Source: Hemileia vastatrix
Lineage: Eukaryota > Basidiomycota > Pucciniomycetes > Pucciniales > Zaghouaniaceae
DNA length: 64,000 nucleotides
Assembly: GCA_030280995.1 (NCBI GenBank)
Contig: JASXTE010000015.1
Location: 22,154,501 to 22,218,500, forward strand
Direction of reading: 5' to 3'
In this document: positions 56,263 through 64,000 of the stretch, piece after piece
How the letters are laid out: each line of letters opens with the position of its first letter
How positions within the stretch are numbered: the first letter of the stretch is position 1
Made by a program: the position numbers and the translations under genes
Notes under the pieces: model-generated
The model's database searches: none
The model's input: the letters and a program-made list of their open reading frames with translations, nothing else
Told to the model about the DNA's origin: nothing

Positions 56263-56527
56263 TTCCACACTAAAAGTAAATTTACCATTAAACTAAATCT
56301 GGATTTGTAATACTCAATTCTTACTTCCATCTTCATTCAAATTTCCAGCTTTTTTATTTCTTAAACTCTCTCTCTAGTAAACAAAAACGTGAGACAACCC
56401 TCAACCTGTTAAAAACTTCTGTTAACTAGAGATACTATTGCCTTTGCATTAAAAGTGGCTTCTGATGCAGAATCTGATCTGGAAAAAAAATTTCTTTTTA
56501 TAAAAAATCTTCTACAAAAGTTCTACA
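56263..56527 (+). pseudogene. Harbinger 3 transposase, N-terminal start (resumes at 63,208)
   Basis: After the copia 2 TSD the Harbinger sequence resumes. 56,430-56,510 reads RDTIAFALKVASDAESDLEK, which aligns with MNAITFLLVLYYKSDSDLED of the Harbinger 2 transposase. It is cut at 56,527 by the CACTA element; at 63,211 the reading continues with the equivalent of the RGPNLYHD segment (TAGCTTCAAGGGGGCCAAAA, matching 23,091-23,113 of Harbinger 1). The Met codon is not preserved and further stops follow. Confidence 0.7.
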
Positions 56528-57359
56528 CACCACGCAATATGGGGGGCGGACTTGCTAGCAAGTACACAACCTGGAAGCTGAATTCATATCCAGTTGAGCA
56601 TACATTGAGGGAGTGATGTAACTATTATGAAGAAACAGTAAAATTACTTTGAACACACTTTGAAGGACACTTGAACATTTATTGAAAAACCAGCAATCAT
56701 TATAAAAATAATATTGTGGCTAGGCTTACAGGAATTTTTGCAGGAATATTGAGATAAGTGAAACCCACTACCAAAATACTTGGGCACATTCATACAATTG
56801 TGAATAATCATTTATTTTATTCATTGTTTAATAATAATAAAATTCTTATATAAATTGAAATAAAAGTTCATTTTAAATGTGTTTATAGGATATTTTTACC
56901 TATCAACTGATAGAGGAATCATCCAATACTATAAAAAGTTATTCAAGAAAAAACATTTATTAAACTTATAATTTCATCAAATGTTTATCAATAAAGTTTT
57001 CTAGAATTATATATTTCTTCTCATTGTATGAATATATACTTTTGTATATTTTTCAAGCTTTAAAAGATTTGTGGAGGTTACATCACTCTCAAAATTGAAG
57101 TTAGAAAAAAATTAGTCAGCTGCATAATTTAAAGAATTAATGTTTATGCCATAATTCTAGAATTAAAAAAAATATATGGGCTCTATTTTTTCAAAAAACT
57201 AATTTACTGTTATCTTAATTATAGTAAAAAAAATAATGGTTAAATTTTTATGAGAATAAAACATATAGCAAAAATGTGGTGCACAATATTTATAATTTTT
57301 TTTTGTTTTCATTATGTTTCACTTTCAATGCCCTATAATTATTATATCTTTATATTATT

Positions 57360-58080
57360 TACATTCTTTCAAAATTCTTCTTTCTACTAATTTCATCCCT
57401 TCTCTTGTGCTTCCAATTCTCTTCCCCTCTCAAGTATTCTTGCATTTTTAATTGTAGTGATACTCTCTTCTTTAATCTCTCCCACCACCCCTTGTTCCCC
57501 CCTTCTCCAACCCTCTCCCTTGCACCTCAGCTAACTTTTTTTCTCCACTTTTCACCTCTTTTACTTCTTTCTCCACCCTTCTCCACTTCTTAATACTCCT
57601 AATAACTTTATTCACTCTTCTTCTCAGCCCCTTTTCATCTATAGGGACAAAAATGGGTGACTTGGGAAGCAAAAGAGGTGGGGTGAATAGAAAAAAGGTT
57701 AAGATGATGTGGAAGGGAAATGGTTGGGGTTGGGAGCAAGAATAGTGGGGTTGGAAGCAAAAGGGTTGGGTTATTGTCAAAAGGGTGTGTTGGGGTAAAG
57801 GGGGCAAGAAATGTTGAGAATTGAGGTTTGAGGAAAAAGAGGCAGGGTGGAGTGGGGAAAAGTTTGAAAGAGGTAAGGATGGATGAATAGGGAAGTGAGA
57901 GTGGTAAGATGAGGTGAAAAGTTAAATTGGATTTGAGGGGAAAGGCCAGGAGTACTGAAACTTACTCTGGGAAGGCTGGAGAGTTCAGTTAGTGTGTTGG
58001 GATGGTTGTCTGAACAGGAGATGTGGGAAGATAATGGGAAGGGATGAAAAGGCATAAACCAAATTTTTAGAGGTGAAAAG
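57360..58080. repeat. pyrimidine-to-purine strand switch block
   Basis: 57,360-57,640 is strongly C/T-rich on the plus strand (CTTCTCC, CCACCCC, TTCCCC), and 57,640-58,060 switches to G/A-rich (GGTTGGGGTTGGGAGC, GGGGTAAAGGGGG). The Pro/Ser/Leu-rich ORFs on both strands follow from this composition and are not genes. It resembles, more loosely, the inverted repeat of Harbinger 2. Confidence 0.65.
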
Positions 58081-58720
58081 CATGTAAAATGAGGCAGAAA
58101 AAAACTGGAGGTGAACTCTATTGTTCAGCCAAAAAATAGAGTTCACGCTGTTGGTTTGAATTACTTATTTTTCACTTTTTAAAAAAATGGGTAACTCCTG
58201 TGTATTTTCTATTTGTACCCCTAAATCCAAACAAGATAAATCTTTGTTTGTTGTTTTTAATAAATACTGAAATTTGTGACAGAAGATGCACTAGAATGTA
58301 AAATTTAGCCATGAAATAGAATTTTAATTTTTTACAAATTATTTTACAGAATGTTTCTGAAAACTATACATAAGACATAAAACCAATTAAAATAGGTATA
58401 TTTTTGAAACAAGTTGAAAAAATGAACAAAATATATATTAAGATTTCAAACAGATTTGCATTTTTTATTTCATGAGATGAATTTCTTTATATTTTAATTT
58501 AGTTCTAAATACTTTTAGTGAGATGTACAACAGCGTCAAATTAAGTCATAGAGTTTAAAAAAAGGTTTAAAATTTGATATATTTCAAAATTTTGCTAGAT
58601 TTCATTCTCCATGGTTAATATACATACCAGAATAATTACCTGAAAAAACTAAAAAAAATAGTAAAATGTAATATTTTAAGTTCCTCAATATTATTTTCAG
58701 GCTGAGGTAAAGTACAGAGA

Positions 58721-61284
58721 TGTTAACTAGCTTGAATGGTCAGTTGTCTAGAAGATTTTAATGGTCCTATATGAATACTGTAGTACAAATCCAATAAGTA
58801 TTATAATGTAACTCAATATAAGGGTCTCAGTAATTTTAATCTCACTAATTATATATGGCTTACAATCTTATAGTTGGTAGAAAAATAGATTAAATAAAAT
58901 CAGATACCATTCAAAGACTTTATAAGTACTATTGATATGTATTGTAATTGTATTGGTTATATGTTTAATTGTAATGATAAAGAATGAAGAAAATAAGACC
59001 AAAAACCTCCTCCTTTTATACACAATTACTTCCCCAATGCCCCCTATGATTTACCAGCTCAATACACAGTTAATGACTCCTCATTCTAGCCAATATAAAT
59101 TTTCAGAACCAAAAAGAGTGACTAGTAACATATTTAGAATGATATCACCCGCTGTAGACAATCCTATAGTACTAGCTATAGGCCTTGACCAAGGGAGTTG
59201 GAGAAAAACCAGAGAGAAAATCCCCTGTCCCTTTAGAAAAATAGAGTGAGATTTACTTGCTAATGTAAGTTGGTTCCTGTTTTGCTAAAGCTCCTGTTTA
59301 ACACACTTGACTGCTTGATGAGCCAAGAAATTAGTCACCAGATAGACTACCAGACCAAAGAACTGAAATGTAGAACAAAGTCCACACCAGAGACAGCAAA
59401 GATACTTGATGTAGGCTGCAAATCCACACCAGAGACAGCAATAATACTTGCTATAGCTTGCAAGACTATAACAGAGAAAACAGTTGCCAAGGTTAAGTTA
59501 AATGAAGAACTCACTTGCAACAAACACAGCCAATTGTGGCCAGAAAACAGTGAAAACTGAGTGAGGAACAATGATATCACCTCCGGATGGTTGTATGATG
59601 ATTAAGGTTGCCCCAAACTGTCTTATTCACTATGTGAACACAGACCACTAACTAAGAGCCCATCCGCACCCATCAATCTGGCGCCTGTACCCGCCAAATT
59701 GCATAAAAAACCCTCCTGAAGTGCTCCCCAACCTCCTAAAACAGAGGCGGGGGGGCCGCCCGACGTCAGAGATGCCGCCTGAAGCGGCCCAGCCTCCCTG
59801 AAGCCAGAAAACCAACAAAAACCACTGATCTACTTAGAAAAATTAGCTACAACTACTAAAACCTTTAAAACATGGAATTTCACTATAACAACATTGAGAC
59901 ATGAAATATAGAGAAAAATTAGCTCTATCCAATGGTACTAAGCACTTAACCCTAAGACTTAAGGTTAGCCCATAAAACACGAAAAACAAAATTAAACAGC
60001 AATCTTTTATAAATGAAAAATGAGGAAATGACCCCTTAAACCTCAGAATATAAAAAATGTCTTCAAGACATAAAATATTGAGAAAAACCAGGGCTATCCA
60101 ATGATAGTACCCACATACCCGCAGACCCAATATCCACGGAATAAAACCAGAAAAATACCCTATTCCTTAACAGATGTCAATTAAGACATGCACAAACCGC
60201 GCCAAATCACACAACAAAGGCCCCTGCCAATGTTGGAAGACCACATCGCCAAAATCCTGTAGTAATAGGGATAATCCATCAAAAATAAAGAATAAGCAAA
60301 AAAGAGAGTATATGCGTATTATACATTAATATAAAAGGCCCAAAAGGGAAAATTAAGATTAATTAATACTTAATTATAAGGGGGATTAACTGTAGAAATG
60401 TTGGGGCTAATCATGACATTATACTACATGAAATTCACATTCAAAAATAACCAAAATTGACTGAGAAACCACCTAGAAACCCAAAAAAGGGCGTGAGATG
60501 TGGGGTAGCTACATGCAGTCCTTGGAAGGAGCTTGCACGGGTAAATCCATGACTAATTTAGGAAAATTTAAGCGTGGTAGTGAATTAAAGCTCCAAGAAT
60601 GACGTTATTAATGAAATTAGTGCATATAAAGAGGGTCAATGCATCTATAATTAAGCTAGGACACTAAATAAGCATCTGTCACCTATTTTAGTGTGTTTCC
60701 CCACAGTGGGCGTAGAATGTGGGGTAATTATAGTGTGAAAAAGCTAACTTTGCTAAAAATGAAGGTATTCACACAGGAAAAATGAAGGCAGTTTGTGGCC
60801 AGTACACAGAAGCCATTTCTGGCATAAAAAACACCAAATTTGAAAAGTGTTATTTTTATGCATTTGAGTAGCCAAATCAATAGTCGTTATTAAGAAAAAT
60901 TGAACTGTCAAAGCGCATTTTTAATATTATTAAATTTATAGCGCATATAGTCAACTTTTAAGTGACTTAAAGGGCATTTCTTGTTTTTTACATAAAACAA
61001 TGAAAATAACAGCTTTAAGTGTACTTAAAAATTATGTAGCCTTATATTTAAGGTTTTTAAGATTACACTAAAATATTCTAAATTATTATTAAGTACATAA
61101 GACTTATAAAAGGTGGATATATGCGTGTATATAAGGTATTATAATGGCATATTTTGTATATTATCATAATTTTACTTATGTATACTATTTGTGTACTCTA
61201 ATTTATTAATCCCATGTATAGTACATGTACTTAACATAACTTATAAGTACTTTTTACTCAGTTCTGGGAATATCTAGGCTGACA
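58721..61284. mobile_element. LTR-like block related to the gypsy LTR family, 2.56 kb
   Basis: The start TGTTAACTAGCTTGAATGG and end CTCAGTTCTGGGAATATC-TAGGCTGACA resemble the gypsy LTR ends (TGTCAGTGTATGCTAG and ...TACCTAGGCTGACA). Internal AATGGTCCTA..., TTGGTAGAAAAATAGATTAA and CAAAGACTTTATAAGTAC strings also follow that family. The flanks AGAGA and ATTGG do not match. A GC-rich patch (59,640-59,800) and the ORFs at 58,932-59,560 and 59,843-60,130 have no recognisable product. 59,380-59,460 contains a direct repeat (TCCACACCAGAGACAGCAA twice). Confidence 0.5.
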
Positions 61285-63100
61285 ATTGGTACAATAATCT
61301 ATTAAGTAACACAACAAGCTCCTTGAGTCCTTTTTTTCACTAAAATTTTTTCATTGCAATGACTATATATATTTTCAAAAAATGATATATCTTAGTTTAT
61401 GTGGAACTTAGGTTGAACTCCCAATTTAATCCTGTTTTCAACTGTGGTTCAAAAAAAATTGCTTGAAGACCTCTAAATGTAAACATAAGTATATTTATTT
61501 ATCACAAATATATATATTAAATACTTTGAAGTTGTGAAACTAAATAAAAATGATGGATAATTTTGAAAAAAAACTTTATTAATAATAGTTGTAAGTTTAT
61601 TTTATATTATAATGATGTGATTTATTTTCTTTATGATAGATTAAGAACCTTACTTAAAATTCATTTTATATAGCTATAATATATAGAAAAGGTGTCAGAT
61701 TTTCTGTTTAAATTCAAAATAGTTGAAGAGAAAAACAAATTGTTTTAAGTACAAATTATATAGATCCCTCAGGACATCACTATGATTTTTTTGGATGTAT
61801 ATGTGTAAATTAAAGTGAAGCCTCATAGGATAAACTTGGTATTTTCTTAAAAAATCAAATAAATATCTTTTTCATCAATATATAATTTAACTAAGATTCA
61901 AATTTTAAGCTTACTTTTCTTGTTTAAATCTGTACTGAAGTGTTGAAATATTCTCTATTGAAATTAATTTTTATAAAAATATACTTAATCTAGTATCTCT
62001 TTTTGATCAGACTAATTACAAGAAGATTTATAAAATCTAATGTTTAAATGAAATATAAAATGGATTTTATTTCATTGACTTAGAAACTGCTTGGCAAAAT
62101 AATATTATTATTACCTATCATTTTGAATATCATATTTCTAGTAAATCATTGATAGGTCCTTGTCCCATATATATTATTTAAGAATTATGTGCAAAATTTC
62201 AGATGTGAATTACTCCTGTCAAAACTTTTGTTCTAAAAAAGAAAGAAGTGATTATGAACTGCTTCACTAAATTTTTCCCTCAACACCATTAAATTGAAAT
62301 ACTTTATATATTCATTAAAAATTTTTATTAACATTTAGTTTAATCATAATAAAATACTTTTTACACTGCCTTTTTTATATGGCTATAAATAAAAATATTG
62401 ATTGTGTATTTTTTACTAAATAGATATCATATAGTATTTTTTCAGTGAGAAATTAATATAATGATGAAAAAATACCACTCATGATGGAAATTTTTAAAAT
62501 ATATGGTTCTTATTACAAGGTGGACACTGTGATTATCCCACAATACAGCATTTAAGCACAATTTAGAGTTAAAATTACATTTATAAGATATTTAAACTTT
62601 TATTCTTTGTTCTATCTTTAAAATTCATCATGTAGTTTTAATTTCAGTGTTTTATAAAGAAAATTAACTGAGTAGTGATTAAATCAATTCAATTAAATCT
62701 AATTATCTGGAATAAGCAAGTACTATAAACAAAGATTATAAAAATTAGTTGATGTGGTTTAGATTTAAGAATTGAAGCCTGTAATTATATTTTAAAAGGG
62801 GTTTTCAATTATAAGAGTTATTAATTTTTATATATATTCTTTTTTAAAAAAATTAATAAACTCATTAGACAGTTCAAAAGTAATATTTTGGAAAAAATAG
62901 TATATTTTTTAGTCTTTTTAATGATCAATTGCTATTTGAAATGAAATTTGAATTGTGTTTTATGAAAAAGTACTGTGAATTAATCAGATTCTTAAGATAC
63001 CTTTTGTTTGTATTTCTATTAATCTTTCATTAACCTCTCAATATTATCTCAGCATATCATCATCCATCCTTGGTTAATAGCTCTAGATGAGCTTAAAGTA
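61285..63100. other. AT-rich interior of the CACTA-like element, no gene
   Basis: No ORF above background on either strand. Nothing recognisable other than A/T tracts. The last part (63,110-63,180) has serial AGTTCCATCTGAGTTCCAT-type repeats, as do both small MITEs, which show GAACTCATACTGAACCCATA. Confidence 0.6.
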
Positions 63101-63274
63101 GAGTTCAGTATCAGCTCATTATAAGTTCCATCTGAGTTCCATCTAAGTTCCATATAAGTTCAAATCGAGGACTTGCTAGAAAGTCCCCCCCAAAATATTG
63201 TGTGGTGACATAGCTTCAAGGGGGCCAAAAATTCTCCACAACTCCTGTTATGTGTAATTGACAAAGGTATAGTA

Positions 63275-63585
63275 ATTTAAATCTAATAAGGTTTTTCACA
63301 AATAATTGTGATATCTCACTCAATTTTTTAGCTAAAAATTATTTTTTCAAGATATAGGAAGATTAAGAAGCTGGATTAAAATTAATGGGCTATTCAGACT
63401 TAAAATTAAAGTAAAATTGAAAGAGTTATATATGTTTTAATTTAAAATGTGTTTTTTTCTAATAAGTGCCATATTTCACTAAAATGTTTAGCAACAATCA
63501 TCTTTTAAAGATATTGAAATATTAATCTGATGAATCCAGATTTAATGAGCTGTTCAGACTTAAAATAAAATTAAATTGATAAAGT
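63275..63585. repeat. tandem duplication of about 150 bp
   Basis: Two diverged copies, about 63,275-63,425 and 63,440-63,585, share CTAATAA..., GATAT.TCACT.AA..TTTAGC, AGATAT.G.A.ATTAA and a trailing CAGACTTAAAAT(T)AAA. It follows the short Harbinger 3 transposase remnant, so it is either decayed Harbinger 3 or yet another insert. Confidence 0.6.
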
Positions 63586-64000
63586 GAAATATGAGTGAGT
63601 GAGGGGAAAGGTGAACCAGGGTGAGGGGAGGGAGGAACGAGGGAGAGTTTCCAATGAGTTACTTCATTGTGAAACCAGTGCTTTTGGTTAAGAAAGTGTA
63701 GATTTGAGTGAAATGGTCTACTCAAACTACTCATAATGGTTGACAGGATATCTACAACATTATTTAGACATGATGAAAACCATATTCAACAGTAATGAGA
63801 GCTAAATGCTGTGGTGGGTATTGGATGAGGGAAAGGTAGTGGCTGGTGGAGGGGAATATGCCAAAAAAAAATTACAGGGACTTCTTGGAGTTTACTTTTT
63901 ATACAATGCAAGGGGGTAAGATGGCCAAGTTTTGCTAGTGAAAAACTAAGAAAAAAGGGTGAATTAGAGTATAAATTTGATACTTCAAACACCAAATAAC
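63586..64000. other. window end, G/A-rich then AT-rich, no gene recognised
   Basis: 63,595-63,655 is purine-rich (GTGAGGGGAGGGAGG). Minus-strand ORFs at 63,522-63,995 are low-complexity Ser/Pro/His strings without a recognisable domain. Confidence 0.5.

Larger units (their letters stand above)
56528..63207. mobile_element. large (6.7-kb) CACTA-like element without visible transposase, TSD ACA
   Basis: Left end CACCACGCAATATGGGGGG followed by GGACTTGCTAGCAAGT; right end ACTTGCTAGAAAGTCC then CCCCCCAAAATATTGTGTGGTG. ACA at 56,525-56,527 and 63,208-63,210. Discounting it joins the two parts of the Harbinger 3 transposase. The interior is AT-rich, with no DDE transposase seen, and contains an LTR-like block at 58,721-61,284. 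It is non-autonomous or thoroughly eroded. Confidence 0.78.

Noticed and set aside
57405..58055. Pro/Ser/Leu- and Lys/Val-rich ORFs on both strands
   Set aside because: They follow from the pyrimidine/purine switch block; no conserved motif and both strands look equally coding.
58932..59560. Plus-strand ORFs in the LTR-like block as host genes
   Set aside because: No recognisable domain; one contains a simple direct repeat (STPETAKILDVGCK then STPETAIILAIACK) and the setting is LTR-like.
59843..60130. Minus-strand hydrophobic ORF (95 codons)
   Set aside because: AT-rich membrane-like translation with no family resemblance and no neighbours suggesting expression.

Overview
The window is eukaryotic and fungal, most likely from a large, AT-rich, repeat-swollen rust-type (Pucciniales) genome. 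The evidence is one clear host gene with many short GT-AG introns and two micro-exons, Ty3/gypsy chromoviruses, Ty1/copia elements, a CACTA-like family, and PIF/Harbinger elements carrying a Tet-like 2OG-Fe(II) oxygenase of a type common in basidiomycetes. The species call is inference; nothing here names it.

Layout. 1-11.6 kb is decayed retrotransposon: two minus-strand gag-like N-terminal modules, then a plus-strand chromovirus (gag to chromodomain, 3.2-8.9 kb) broken by stops and by a solo LTR with a perfect 5-bp duplication, an orphan minus-strand coding remnant (9.8-10.7 kb) and an LTR-like block. 12,844-15,750 (minus) is the only convincing host gene, a 13-exon PTR2/POT peptide transporter of about 588 aa that looks intact.

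17.4 kb to beyond 63.2 kb is a nest of transposons that I could largely un-nest from target-site duplications (TSDs). The base is a Harbinger element starting at 17,438 (flank ATT) and resuming at 56,263 and 63,208. Into it went copia 2 (17,628-56,257, TSD ATCCA) and a 6.7-kb CACTA-like element (56,528-63,207, TSD ACA). Into the 3' LTR of copia 2 went copia 1 (17,643-49,662). Into the 5' LTR of copia 1 went solo LTR X (18,179-36,719, TSD CATTT). Into X went chromovirus gypsy 1 (18,709-36,255, TSD GAATA). Into its RNase H went Harbinger 1 (22,581-30,646), and into Harbinger 1 a solo LTR (25,973-27,147): seven levels. Copia 1 pol also carries Harbinger 2 (39,919-47,317) and a 250-bp CACTA-type MITE. 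Copia 2 pol carries a second MITE and another solo LTR.

The most interesting content is the pair Harbinger 1 (decayed) and Harbinger 2 (largely intact). Both carry the same three genes in the same relative order: a DDE transposase, a SANT/Myb-like protein with an 18-residue repeated coiled coil, and a Tet/JBP-like dioxygenase. They also share a block of ~92-bp GC-spiked tandem repeats between the convergent oxygenase and SANT genes, and a subterminal palindrome. Harbinger 2 adds a ~780-bp strand-asymmetric C-rich/G-rich inverted repeat. In both copies the expected HxD iron-binding motif of the oxygenase reads HxN. A Harbinger transposon with a Tet-like cargo or accessory gene is the best candidate here for an undescribed system. 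All retroelement coding regions are broken and contain no envelope gene.
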